Origin: Pseudomonas fluorescens
Lineage (GTDB): Bacteria > Pseudomonadota > Gammaproteobacteria > Pseudomonadales > Pseudomonadaceae
Assembly (NCBI RefSeq): GCF_000730425.1
Contig: NZ_CP008896.1
Location: 248,001-312,000, forward strand
Length of the DNA: 64,000 nucleotides
Direction of reading: 5' to 3'
Shown here: in pieces, positions 42,701-50,865 of the stretch
Layout: each line of letters starts with the position of its first letter
Position numbering within the stretch: position 1 is the first letter of the stretch
Program-made: the position numbers and the translations under genes
The notes under the pieces: model-generated
Seen by the model: only the letters and a program-made list of their open reading frames with translations
Database searches by the model: none
What the model was told of the DNA's origin: nothing

Positions 42701-44659
42701 GTGAAAGCCACCCTGGCTGTAGATCGGCCGGGCCTTGTCCGCCATCCAGGACAACACGCTGTCTTGTAAGGCACCAGGCTGCGCGATGGCGTCGAACAGG
42801 GCCGCACGGTTGCCGAATTGCTGCAGCGCGTGCTGGTACAGCGGACGATAGAGGATCGGCGGCCCGGCGCCGATAGCGCGCGGTTCGATGATAAACATGT
42901 TGCTGACGATATCCGGCAGGGCCCCGGGCTTGCGGGCGAAGGCCAGGGGGCGGATCACGATGTCCTGGGCCTGCACCACCCGCCCCGACACGCTGCTGTG
43001 CAGCACCGCCTTGACGTAGCGATAACCCAGGAAGGTGAACCCCTGTTGCCCGCGAATCGCCAGTTCCAGGGCTTGCCGGGGCAACTGCACCGCCAGCTCC
43101 TGGCCGAACAGTGCCTCGCGCCGGCGTGCTTGGGGAGTGTCCCCCAACAGCTGTTCGCGGATTAGCTGTGGGTAGTTGCGGCCGATGTCCACCTGGCGGA
43201 TCAGCCCTGGGGTGTTATGGAACAGGCCTTTTTCCCCCAGGACATAGTCCTCGGTCAGCCAGTCCGGGATGTCAGCGCCCGATGTGTCGCGCAGGCTCAG
43301 GCGGCCCTGTGGTGCGGCGGCGAGGTTGTTGATTGCCAGTTCGCTCAGGCTCATGGTCACCGGCGCCAGATAACCGCTGTGCAGGTCTCCCACCGGAACG
43401 TGGAAGGTCAGCGCCAGGTTGCCCGGTTCCACGCTGGACTCGGGGTGGTCGCGGCGCATCTGCTCGCGCAGGGTGCGGGTGGTGAAGGCTTGCAGGTTCT
43501 CCATGCCGTCCAGAAAGGATGCCCCGCCCGTTTGCCGTTGCAGGCGCGCCTGGTCCAGCAGCCCTTGGCGATAGGCAAAGCGCTGTTCGGCGTTGGCTGC
43601 CAGCAGCCAGGGGGGCAGTGCCGCCTGCAGGGCGGGCAGGTGTGTTGAGTCCGGCGCGGGAGCGGCGATAAAAAGGGGCATGGGGTCGGTGGCGTTGGCG
43701 AACTGCTGTTCCAAGGCCAATACCCCCCCGGCAGCCGGCAATCGGATGGCTTGGAGGTCATCCAATTGTTGGTTGAGCAGCAAGGCGGCCTGGGTATCGA
43801 AGAGGTTGCCATCGGGCTCGTAACGCTTGACCACGAGCTTGTCCACCTGCAAGCGGCTGGCCAGGCGCTGGCCCCAGGTTTGGGTGAAGACCTCGATTGA
43901 GGCAAAGGGCTCGACATTGCCCGATGCCTGGCACAGCAGAATCTGGTTGCCTTGTACCAGCAGCAGATCGGTGCTTAGCAAACGAGCGTCGCGGCCCTGG
44001 TTGATCACGCAAGCTTCCAGGCAATAGGCATGGACAACACCTGCAGATGCGGCCTGGCGCTCGCGGCGATCGGGCGCGCCGGTCACGCGATCGAGCATGT
44101 CCCGGGCAGGGCCGCTCGGCAGCAGGCTTGCGGTGTTTTTCAGGTTGTCGGCCAGCAGATCGCCAAGCCATTGCCAGCGGCTGGCGCCGGTATCTGCGTC
44201 GAGGTTCCAATAGGTTGTCAGGGCCTGCTGGAAAGCGATAGGCAAGGTAAAGGCGAGGTCCAGGATCACCCGTTCAATGACCGCCATGTTCGGTTCGCGA
44301 GGGCCATTGGCCTCATAGGTCAGGCGCGAGGGTGGTCGCTGGGAAAGGAAGCAGCGGCGTTCGTCGATGACCAGGGTCAGGTTCAGGGCCGTGCCGTTGG
44401 CCAGGTGATCGAGGGCTACGTCGGTCAGGCGCTTGAGGTCCCAACCGCGCCGCTGGTTGGGAGTTGCGAGCCGAAGGGTGGGCAGGTCCAGGCGCAGCGA
44501 CGGGAAGTATTCCAGCAGGCGTTCCTGCAGGTGTTGCTCGACCACCTGGCGCAAGGTCGGGCGATCGGCGAATTGGTGGGAAACAGCCTGGGCCGGGGTG
44601 TTGCTGCGGTGAGTGAACCGCAAGGGGCCAGGAGGTGAGGCGGATAAAGTGTCCGGCAT
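39797..44659 (-). CDS. Giant DUF6543/dermonecrotic-toxin-like protein, copy A
   Basis: 1620 aa. It shares its whole plan with the downstream copy: QAVSHQFADRPTLRQVVEQH near the start, the hydrophobic LLFNTLLLPLLRGPAMVVGW at about 728-770, the KGLYRIDQQWHAS module ending LKLRGGGPKNR, and a C-terminal WYAHFHYSQAD with TAAHLKRPEQRFVTLRDLIA. Between these, residues about 970-1300 are rich in long charged helices (QIDQQRTQVSEEINHIGDQI), likely coiled coil, and are poorly matched between copies. No signal peptide. The next gene starts 43 bases on, so both are probably one transcript. No cysteine protease, glycosyltransferase or ADP-ribosyltransferase motif was recognised, so the activity is open. 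Confidence 0.8.
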   Translation of the reverse strand: MPDTLSASPPGPLRFTHRSNTPAQAVSHQFADRPTLRQVVEQHLQERLLEYFPSLRLDLPTLRLATPNQRRGWDLKRLTDVALDHLANGTALNLTLVIDERRCFLSQRPPSRLTYEANGPREPNMAVIERVILDLAFTLPIAFQQALTTYWNLDADTGASRWQWLGDLLADNLKNTASLLPSGPARDMLDRVTGAPDRRERQAASAGVVHAYCLEACVINQGRDARLLSTDLLLVQGNQILLCQASGNVEPFASIEVFTQTWGQRLASRLQVDKLVVKRYEPDGNLFDTQAALLLNQQLDDLQAIRLPAAGGVLALEQQFANATDPMPLFIAAPAPDSTHLPALQAALPPWLLAANAEQRFAYRQGLLDQARLQRQTGGASFLDGMENLQAFTTRTLREQMRRDHPESSVEPGNLALTFHVPVGDLHSGYLAPVTMSLSELAINNLAAAPQGRLSLRDTSGADIPDWLTEDYVLGEKGLFHNTPGLIRQVDIGRNYPQLIREQLLGDTPQARRREALFGQELAVQLPRQALELAIRGQQGFTFLGYRYVKAVLHSSVSGRVVQAQDIVIRPLAFARKPGALPDIVSNMFIIEPRAIGAGPPILYRPLYQHALQQFGNRAALFDAIAQPGALQDSVLSWMADKARPIYSQGGFHSPHILRFSQGDDTVQWPAPPPAQLAQNTNGGEVPGSLAQSLATGNLTQYLYGSNARALVDLADRDSVSNAQSRWKVLLEGGWLLFNTLLLPLLRGPAMVVGWMAQLAVSLRHDIAALQGNDGTARELAWVDVLLNIGLILLHVTSQPRPTLDRETHTTEPALSLTLAALRRPSAVARPTVTIEQGPVGLPAEPPASDQTLVDFIHSNARDSSRRRLLDALRELHVPWPEPPPLAIELGTYKGLYRIDQQWHASVAGLLFRVTLEPDLSEVFLIHPQKPDHPGFQLTRNAQGHWGLDLGLKLRGGGPKNRLKAKLAQIDQQRTQVSEEINHIGDQISALIKRLQPIDQLLDAARLKFEQAHNALGTARLHLRSTPGDPALIAAHRDKVAERSRTRTGFQLFQERFDQAAAELLQQRRELLSAYSQMREIDSRFDYEGQCVNQYQSILSTDELRVSRLSSLYLATFVSEQGESLIELQGAAHDPGAVSYVKDLLETNFAVSERHAQAMIAIENTLEEMATRLKTGPAQRLKYLNGHPERRFYNRLNATLESLDVLTELSIDQTIPATTPQERYFLARHDHLQSSLSSLEDSHLELLTTEGFTLSDRKEVLNNLIKHYKRRLQIYQSLLELDSPLAHTRYMPLLIERLHAVRDSAEADLAALLREDEFLPPQPTPFKPVRVASRTKRVFKSRDKGALVGELEPAQSDLPFPTIVTRNPITQQVSGRFMEHPNEGWVEIVQAKPPAPVEPSQAPSLATLRAQAQRLQEEIPGIERSIEFQKKKLSDPTRRNELNPQDWRDMLAHQADRLETVAAELTHHHGDKPDMLQTVERLRRRANDLRRQGIQHCIEGYKAQRPRQENIEFLRTHAAIDIGLVHGAQRTAAKDYVSEFAVREKNSLTVLWYAHFHYSQADSLPSAYTAAHLKRPEQRFVTLRDLIAQAGADSQTIVRDLYHPITAPLDQRLFLSLLPA

Positions 44660-44790
44660 AAGAGATTCCGTTCTGCGGGATGGGTTCGCCCGCAGAATGG
44701 CAAGTCGCCTGTGCCCCAGTGTGGTAGCCAGTTATCGTGGCAGGACGGCAGCCGTGGTTTGTCCTATCATCAGCGTTTTTCCACTGATGA

Positions 44791-45090
44791 ATGATCCTGA
44801 TGACTGCTGCCACCCTGGCGACCGAACTTGCAACCAGCGATATGCTTATAGTCGATGGCCTGCATGCCTTTGAATTTACCTTCGACAATCAAGCGTTGCT
44901 GATCCAGAGCATGGACGGTCGGGAAAGGAAACAATGGACGTTCAGCCCCGCACAAGTGCAGGCGGCAACGTTTGATCAAAACCAGCAACGCTGGACCCTG
45001 AGCGATGATGCGGGCGAGCACAGCCTGGTGTGCCTGGGCGCGATCACCGGCAGTAACGAAGACGAGGAAGACGACCATGCGGATGCGTAA
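44791..45090 (+). CDS. Small acidic protein of unknown function (DUF5629-like)
   Basis: 99 aa (96 if the second ATG at 44800 is used; neither has a clear SD). It reads LIVDGLHAFEFTFDNQALLI, then RKQWTFSPAQVQAATFDQNQ, and ends in a very acidic tail (SNEDEEDDHADA). No signal peptide. It looks like small Pseudomonas-specific proteins grouped as DUF5629, but I am unsure. Its end overlaps the lactonase start by 14 bases, so they are coupled. It is also divergent from the giant proteins, which makes an antidote role conceivable but unsupported. Confidence 0.65.
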   Translation: MILMTAATLATELATSDMLIVDGLHAFEFTFDNQALLIQSMDGRERKQWTFSPAQVQAATFDQNQQRWTLSDDAGEHSLVCLGAITGSNEDEEDDHADA

Positions 45091-46252
45091 ATTCTGGCCC
45101 CTGCTGATGGCTGGCAGTGTCGGTGCGATGTCGGTCCAGGCCGCAACGGCCGATACCTTTGAACTGCTGGTGGGCAGCTACACCGCCGGCACCAGCGAAG
45201 GCATCTATCGCCTGCAATTCGACAGCCGCTCCGGGCAATTGAGCGGCAAGCCGGTATTGGCCGCCAAGACCGAAAACCCGTCCTGGCTGACCTTGTCCCA
45301 GGACCAGAAGCGTCTGTTCGTGGTCAATGAAAACGGCCCGGGCCAGAAGGACGAAGTAGGGCGTGTCAGCAGCTACAGCATTGACCCGGCCAACCACCAA
45401 CTGACCCTGATCAACCAGGTACAGAGCCTGGGCAATGAACCCACGCACTCAAGCCTGGCCGCCGATGGGCGTTACCTGTTTGTCGCCAACTATTCGGTGC
45501 AAGAAGATCCGGGCGGTAGCCTGGCAGTCCTGCCGGTAGATGCCGAGGGCAAGCTGTCGCCGCCGGTGCAACTGAGCGGGCACCCTGCCAGCCGGGTCAA
45601 CCCCGAGCGCCAGGCGTCCAACCATGTGCATTCGGTGGTGTCGTCGCCGGATGGCAAGTACGTGTTTGTGCAGGACTTGGGGGCGGACCGGATTTTTGCC
45701 TATCGCTACGACCCCAAGGCCAACCCTGAGCGGCCGCTGACCCCGGCCGCCCCCGGCTTTGTGCAGTTGCCGCCGGGCAGTGGCCCGCGTCACTTGCTGT
45801 TCAGCGCGGATGGCAAGCATGCCTGGTTGACTACCGAGATGAGTGCCCAGGTGGCGGTATTCGACTATCAGGATGGCAAGCTGACCCAGCGCCAACTGGT
45901 GGATTTTGCCGCAGGGCAACCCGTGTCGGACAAGGCTGGCGCTGCATTGCATGCCTCCAGCGATGGCAAGTTCCTTTACGTCAGCAACCGTGGCACGGCC
46001 AACCAGATCGTGGTCTTGAGCATCGACCCGGCGACTGCGCAGTTGAAGGAAATCCAGCGCCGTTCCGTGGAGGGGGATCATCCTCGCGAGTTCAGCCTCG
46101 ACCCGAGCGGCAAGTTCCTGTTGATTGCCAACCAGAAAAGCAACCAGATCGTGGTGATCGAGCGTGACACCAAGACCGGCCAACTGGGCAAAACCGTACA
46201 AAAACTCGCGATTGATGCTCCGAGCGACCTCAAGTTCCTGGTGCGTCAATAA
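45077..46252 (+). CDS. Exported lactonase-family beta-propeller (6-phosphogluconolactonase-like)
   Basis: 391 aa from the ATG at 45077 (GAGGAAG 6 bases before). A signal peptide (RKFWPLLMAGSVGAMSVQAA) indicates periplasmic location. The body has repeats of the lactonase/Pgl propeller: FELLVGSYTAGTSEGIYRL, ENPSWLTLSQDQKRLFVVNE, SSPDGKYVFVQDLGADRIF and LYVSNRGTANQIVVLSID. Cytoplasmic Pgl hydrolyses 6-phosphogluconolactone; exported relatives probably act on other sugar lactones. It overlaps the upstream small acidic gene and ends at a GC-rich hairpin. Confidence 0.9.
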   Translation: MRMRKFWPLLMAGSVGAMSVQAATADTFELLVGSYTAGTSEGIYRLQFDSRSGQLSGKPVLAAKTENPSWLTLSQDQKRLFVVNENGPGQKDEVGRVSSYSIDPANHQLTLINQVQSLGNEPTHSSLAADGRYLFVANYSVQEDPGGSLAVLPVDAEGKLSPPVQLSGHPASRVNPERQASNHVHSVVSSPDGKYVFVQDLGADRIFAYRYDPKANPERPLTPAAPGFVQLPPGSGPRHLLFSADGKHAWLTTEMSAQVAVFDYQDGKLTQRQLVDFAAGQPVSDKAGAALHASSDGKFLYVSNRGTANQIVVLSIDPATAQLKEIQRRSVEGDHPREFSLDPSGKFLLIANQKSNQIVVIERDTKTGQLGKTVQKLAIDAPSDLKFLVRQ

Positions 46253-46257
46253 GCCAC

Positions 46258-46278
46258 AGGCCCCGCCGTGCGGGGCCT
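46258..46278 (+). terminator. GC-rich hairpin AGGCCCCGC-CGT-GCGGGGCCT
   Basis: A perfect 9-bp stem with a 3-base loop starts 6 bases after the lactonase stop. The tail (GAATCCTTGTATT) is only moderately T-rich. Confidence 0.8.
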
Positions 46279-46407
46279 GAATCCTTGTATTAATCCCGGT
46301 GATAACGGCTACTATTTCAAAGCATTTCAGCCAGCCGGTACCCCGGCGTAAGTTTGCTCCAAGGCCTTCACAGGCCAACCAGCCAACCGAACACAAGGGT
46401 TACCGCC

Positions 46408-46587
46408 ATGAACTTCAATCTCTTCTCGATCATTGCCGCTTCCGCTGTTTCTGCCACCGTTGCCTTGCCTGCCGCCGCCAGCGTGGAAATCAGCAGCAAA
46501 AAATCCACCACCAGTGCCTACACTCAGAAATACCTGCAACAAAGTGCCAACTTCTATGCCGCCCTGGACCACAAGACCCACGCCTGA
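46408..46587 (+). CDS. Small exported peptide of unknown function
   Basis: 59 aa from the ATG at 46408 (AAGGG 9 bases before). It has a plain signal peptide (MNFNLFSIIAASAVSATVALPAAA) and a short mature part SVEISSKKSTTSAYTQKYLQ that ends in SANFYAALDHKTHA. The mature peptide would be about 35 residues in the periplasm. I do not recognise it beyond general likeness to small secreted Pseudomonas proteins. It sits alone between a terminator and a REP hairpin. Confidence 0.65.
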   Translation: MNFNLFSIIAASAVSATVALPAAASVEISSKKSTTSAYTQKYLQQSANFYAALDHKTHA

Positions 46588-46592
46588 AAACC

Positions 46593-46621
46593 TATAGGAG
46601 CCGGCAAGCCGGCTCCTACAG
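46593..46621. repeat. Single compact REP hairpin
   Basis: ATAGGAGCCGGCAAGCCGGCTCCTACAG folds into an 11-bp stem TAGGAGCCGGC/GCCGGCTCCTA with an AA loop. It lies between the convergent small exported peptide and GST-like genes, and its right arm carries the GST gene's TAG stop. Confidence 0.85.
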
Positions 46622-47230
46622 TGGGTTGTGTTTAGTCATGATTACGGTAAACAGTGCGGACGCCAAAAAACGCTCCAGCCATTGCTGTAAACGCGGATAA
46701 GGCGTTGCGGCAAACCACTCCCGGTCCACATGGGCAAACTGGCGAACGAACGGCAACAGTGCCACGTCAGCCAGGCTCAAGTGATCGGCCAACAGGTAAT
46801 CGCGCTGTTCCAGCAACCCCTCCAACCTGTGCAGAAACACTTCGCCCTCGGCGCGATACTGTTCCATGGGCTGTTCGGGGTAGCGTTCGGCATATTTATA
46901 GCGGTTCAAATGCACTTTGAAGGCCTGGTCATTCTCTTCAATCAAGCTCGCGGCCAGCGCTTGCGCGGCCGGGTCATCCTTGAGCAACCAGTCTTCGGGA
47001 TCATGCTGGGCCAATGCCCAGCGCATGATTGCCAGGCTTTCATCGATCACCAGGCCACTCACGCTCAACACCGGCACCGTGCCCTTGGGCGACAGCGCCA
47101 ACATCTCGGCCGGCTTGGCCTTGAGGCTGACCTCGACAACCCGCAGCGCCATCCCTGAATACCGCAGGGCCATGCGTGCACGCATGGCGTAGGGACAACG
47201 ACGGAACGAAAACAACAGTGTCTGGCTCAC
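46616..47230 (-). CDS. Glutathione S-transferase-like protein
   Basis: 204 aa. The N-terminal thioredoxin-like domain has FSFRRCPYAMRARMALRYSG, where Cys12 or nearby Ser/Tyr would contact glutathione, then SPKGTVPVLSVSGLVIDESL with the cis-Pro and ES motif of GSTs. The C-terminal half is helical (LSLADVALLPFVRQFAHVD). It may conjugate or reduce with glutathione, or act as a protein-disulfide-type reductase. Its ATG overlaps the sbcC stop (ATGA), so it is translated after sbcC. The last three residues and stop come from the REP sequence. Confidence 0.9.
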   Translation of the reverse strand: MSQTLLFSFRRCPYAMRARMALRYSGMALRVVEVSLKAKPAEMLALSPKGTVPVLSVSGLVIDESLAIMRWALAQHDPEDWLLKDDPAAQALAASLIEENDQAFKVHLNRYKYAERYPEQPMEQYRAEGEVFLHRLEGLLEQRDYLLADHLSLADVALLPFVRQFAHVDREWFAATPYPRLQQWLERFLASALFTVIMTKHNPL

Positions 47231-50200
47231 TTGACCTCCAGTGTGCTCAGGCCATTGCCCTGGCGCTTGACCTGGATCTGCACTGGAATGCGTTCGTGCA
47301 TTTCCTGCACATGGGAGATCACCGCCACCTTGCGCCCCTGGGCTTGCAAGCCGTCGAGGGCGTCCATTGCCAGTTGCAGGGATTCGGGGTCCAGGCTGCC
47401 GAAACCTTCATCGATAAACAACGACTCGATTTTCAACGTGCTGGAAGCCATCGACGCCAGCCCCAGGGCCAATGCCAGGGAGACGAGGAACGTCTCGCCG
47501 CCAGACAGCGAATGCACTGAACGCAATTCATCGCCCATTTCCGTGTCCAGCACCAGCAGGCCGAGCATGCTGCCACCGCGCTTGAGGCGGTAGCGACGCA
47601 CCAGTTGGCGCAGTTGCACGTTGGCATGGTGCACCAGCAGGTCGAGGTTATAGGCCTGGGCGAATTTGCGGAACTTGTCACCGGTAGCCGAACCGATCAG
47701 CGCGTCGAGCCGAGCCCAGCGCTGCCATTGTTCATAGGCCTTGGCGGTGGTGAGTGCCAGGCTCTGGTTGGCGTCCTGGCGCCGCTGGTCTTCGGCATGT
47801 CGGGCACGCAGTTCGGCGCAGTGTCTTTCGCCGCTGTTCAACTGCTGGTTGAGATCGGCCAGGGCGCTGTCCAGTTGCCCGGCGTCGAGGTGGCCGTTGT
47901 GCAGGGCCTGGTGGTCCTTGAGGCGTTGTTCGCGTTCTTGCAGCAGGACCTTGGCCTGTTCGATGGTTTTTTCACTGTGCTGCACCTGCTGGCGCAGTTG
48001 GCTGACGCCGGCCGCGTCGAAGGCCAGCAGATGCGCAAGGCCAGCGTCGTCCAGTTGCGGATGCTGGGCACGCCAGTCGCTGATACCGCTGTGCAGCGCC
48101 TGCAGTTCGGCGTCCAGGGTGTGCTGGCGTTCCTGGCGGGACTTGAGGTCGGCGGCCAGTTGGATGAGCTCGTTGCGGGTGTCCTGTAACTGTTGATTGG
48201 CCTGGGCCTCGCTGTGACGGGCCTGTTCCACGGCCTGTTCGAGTTGCTGCTGCCAGTGTTCGGCGCTGCCATGTGTGCCCAACAGGGCGCTGAGTTTTCC
48301 CCCGGCGGCCTGCTGTTGGTTGCTCAGCTCAGCCAATTGCTGGTGCCACACGGCCAACTGTTGCTGGCGATGCTGTTGGCGGTCCTGTTCTTTTTCGATG
48401 GCTTGCTGGCGTTGTTGTTGCTCGGCCAGTTCATCCTTCTGGTAGCCAAGCTGTTCCAGGCGCTGGCTGATCTGCTGGTCCAATTCCATGAACGTTGCTG
48501 CCGGCTGCGTGCGCAGGCCTGCGAGGGTCTCGGCCGGCAGCAGGCTGGCGAAGGCAGTGAGCTCTTCGTCCAGGCGCTCGCGGTCGCTGGCCAGTTCCCG
48601 TTGCTGGTCGATCAACTGCTGGCGGGCCTGCTGGCTGGTGTCCTGGGCCGCTTGCACCTGTTGCTGCATGCGGCCGGCATTTTGTTGCAGGTTGAGCAGG
48701 GCGCCCTGGCGTTGTTCATCCTGGGTGATGCGCTGGTTGAGCTGGCTCAATTGCTGCGTCAGCCAGGCGCTGCGTTTGCTGCTGTCTTGACTGAACAAGG
48801 CGGCGCTCAACGGGTGGGCATCGAGGCTGGGCGCCAGCGACTGGCGCTGGGTCGTCAGTTGTTCCTGTTGTTGCAGGAACTCCTTTTGCTGGGCGATCAA
48901 ACCGCTGACTTCACCGCGCAGTTCGGTGAGCTTTTCCTTGAGACTGTCGACAGCCAGCTGCGCGGTGGCTTCCTCGTTTTCATCATGGCGCGTGAGGCTG
49001 TGCAGCAGGGCTTCGGGCTGATGGTAGGGATGCTCGACGCTGCCGCATACCGGGCAGGGCTGTTCATCCTGCAAGTGCCCGCGCAACTCTTCGACACTGG
49101 CACTGCGCGCCAGGCGCTGGCGCTCCAATAGCTGCTTGGTCACGTTCAGTGTCTGCTCGGCCACTGTCAGTTCGGCCTTGGTTTGCAGGCCCGTCTGGTT
49201 CAACTGCTCGCGCTGTTGCTGGGCGCTGGCTTGCCTGAGGGTCAGTTGCTGTTGGTGCAGGTCCAATTGCTGCTGGCTGTCCCAGAGCCGCGTCAGGTCC
49301 TCGAAGGCCCGTTGCTGCTTGCGATTGTCCTTGAGCAGGCTGTCGAGCAACTGGATCTGCTCGGCCACGGCATGGGGTTCGGCGCCGGCCTCCTGATACA
49401 TCAGCTCCAGGGCGGTGCGTTGTTGGGCCCATTGTTCGCTGGCGCGGTGGGCCTGTTCTTCCAGTTGCGGCAGTTCGGCCTGGCCTTTGTTCAGGCGATT
49501 GCCGATCAACATCAACTGTTGCAGGCGGTCGCGGTAGGCGCTCCAGGCATCGCTCACGGGCGCGAGGACGGCGCTGTGCTCAAGTTGTGTCGCCAGTTGC
49601 GCCAGGCGGCTGGCAACCTGTTGCTGCTGGGCGTGCAAGGTGTCGAGGGCGGCCTGGCCCTCGGCGCAGGCGGTTTGCCCAAGCTGCACTTGTTCGTGGC
49701 TTTGGGCCAGCTCGCGAGTCAGGCGGGCGAGGGTGCTTTGTTCCTCGAAGGCCTGTCGCAGCAACGGCACAGCCTCCGTCTGCTGTTGCTGGGCCGCGGC
49801 CAAGGCAGTACGCGCGTGGGCTTGCTGCTGTTGCAGTTGCTCCTGGCGCGTGTGCAGGGCTGTCTGTTGCTCCAGGTGCTGGCGGATCTGCACGGCCAGG
49901 GGGGCCGACTGGCCGGTCAATTCATGATGTCGCGCGAAATGGTGACGCTGCGGCGCCAGTTGCTCCAAGCGGTTCAAGTCCAGGCGTTGCGGCGCCTGGT
50001 TGTGCCACGCCCGTTCAGCCTGTTGCAACTGCTCCACGGCGCTGAGCTGGCGCTCTTGCCACTCGTGCAGTTCCTTGAGCCAGGTATGTTGCAGTTCCAG
50101 TTGCTTGAGCTGGGCCTGTTGGGTCTTGAGCTGCTGCTGGGCCGTGCTCAGTTGTTGATCCAGCTCGGCGCGGGCCTCGGCCGGCAGGGGTGTGACGCCG

Positions 50201-50865
50201 GTGGCCTGGTCCTGCAGCTGCCTGTGGGCTTCCTTGGCTTCCCGGGCCTTGACGAACGCGCGTTGCCCCAGTTGGGTGTAGAGCGCGGTGTCGGTGAGTT
50301 TTTCCAGCAGCTCGCTGCGTTCGTTGTCGTTGGCCTTGAGGAAGGCACTGAACTCGCTTTGCGCCAGCAGCACGGCCCGGGTGAACTGCTCGAAATTCAA
50401 GCCCAGGGCCAGTTCCAGCTGGGTCTTGTATTCGGTTTTCTGGCTGGCCAGCAGTTGCTCGCTGTCCAGGTCGATCAGGCTTTGCCGGCTGTTCTGCAGT
50501 TTGCCGCTGGCCTTGTCCCGGGCGCGATTGGCTTCCCAGCGCGCGCGGTAGCGGCGACCGTTGACACCGATAAAATCCACCTCGGCAAAACCGCCACCGG
50601 TGCCCCGGCGGATCAGGGTGCGTGGGTCGCCGATGGAAACATCGGTATCGGCATCGGGCATTTTCGCCTGGCCGGTATCGCCCAGGCGCGGGACGGCGCC
50701 GAACAGCGCCAGGCACAGGGCATCAAGCAAGGTACTTTTGCCGGCGCCGGTGGGCCCGGTAATCGCGAACAATCCGGCACTGGCCAGGGGCTCGGCGGTA
50801 AAGTCGATCTCGAACGGCCCGGCCAGGGATGCGAGGTTTTTCAGGCGAATGGCGAGGATCTTCAT
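47227..50865 (-). CDS. sbcC: Exonuclease SbcCD subunit C (Rad50-like ATPase)
   Basis: 1212 aa. The Walker A motif is GPTGAGKS (37-44) after MKILAIRLKNLASLAGPFEI. Long coiled-coil arms rich in Gln and Leu run on both sides of a zinc hook CPVC (Cys604, Cys607). The C-terminal ATPase half has the LSGGETFLVSLALALGLA signature and FIDEGFGSLDPESL (Walker B). With SbcD it opens DNA hairpins and palindromes and trims protein-blocked ends. The start overlaps the sbcD stop by 4 bases. The E. coli protein is about 1050 aa, so this one has longer arms. Confidence 0.96.
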   Translation of the reverse strand: MKILAIRLKNLASLAGPFEIDFTAEPLASAGLFAITGPTGAGKSTLLDALCLALFGAVPRLGDTGQAKMPDADTDVSIGDPRTLIRRGTGGGFAEVDFIGVNGRRYRARWEANRARDKASGKLQNSRQSLIDLDSEQLLASQKTEYKTQLELALGLNFEQFTRAVLLAQSEFSAFLKANDNERSELLEKLTDTALYTQLGQRAFVKAREAKEAHRQLQDQATGVTPLPAEARAELDQQLSTAQQQLKTQQAQLKQLELQHTWLKELHEWQERQLSAVEQLQQAERAWHNQAPQRLDLNRLEQLAPQRHHFARHHELTGQSAPLAVQIRQHLEQQTALHTRQEQLQQQQAHARTALAAAQQQQTEAVPLLRQAFEEQSTLARLTRELAQSHEQVQLGQTACAEGQAALDTLHAQQQQVASRLAQLATQLEHSAVLAPVSDAWSAYRDRLQQLMLIGNRLNKGQAELPQLEEQAHRASEQWAQQRTALELMYQEAGAEPHAVAEQIQLLDSLLKDNRKQQRAFEDLTRLWDSQQQLDLHQQQLTLRQASAQQQREQLNQTGLQTKAELTVAEQTLNVTKQLLERQRLARSASVEELRGHLQDEQPCPVCGSVEHPYHQPEALLHSLTRHDENEEATAQLAVDSLKEKLTELRGEVSGLIAQQKEFLQQQEQLTTQRQSLAPSLDAHPLSAALFSQDSSKRSAWLTQQLSQLNQRITQDEQRQGALLNLQQNAGRMQQQVQAAQDTSQQARQQLIDQQRELASDRERLDEELTAFASLLPAETLAGLRTQPAATFMELDQQISQRLEQLGYQKDELAEQQQRQQAIEKEQDRQQHRQQQLAVWHQQLAELSNQQQAAGGKLSALLGTHGSAEHWQQQLEQAVEQARHSEAQANQQLQDTRNELIQLAADLKSRQERQHTLDAELQALHSGISDWRAQHPQLDDAGLAHLLAFDAAGVSQLRQQVQHSEKTIEQAKVLLQEREQRLKDHQALHNGHLDAGQLDSALADLNQQLNSGERHCAELRARHAEDQRRQDANQSLALTTAKAYEQWQRWARLDALIGSATGDKFRKFAQAYNLDLLVHHANVQLRQLVRRYRLKRGGSMLGLLVLDTEMGDELRSVHSLSGGETFLVSLALALGLASMASSTLKIESLFIDEGFGSLDPESLQLAMDALDGLQAQGRKVAVISHVQEMHERIPVQIQVKRQGNGLSTLEVK

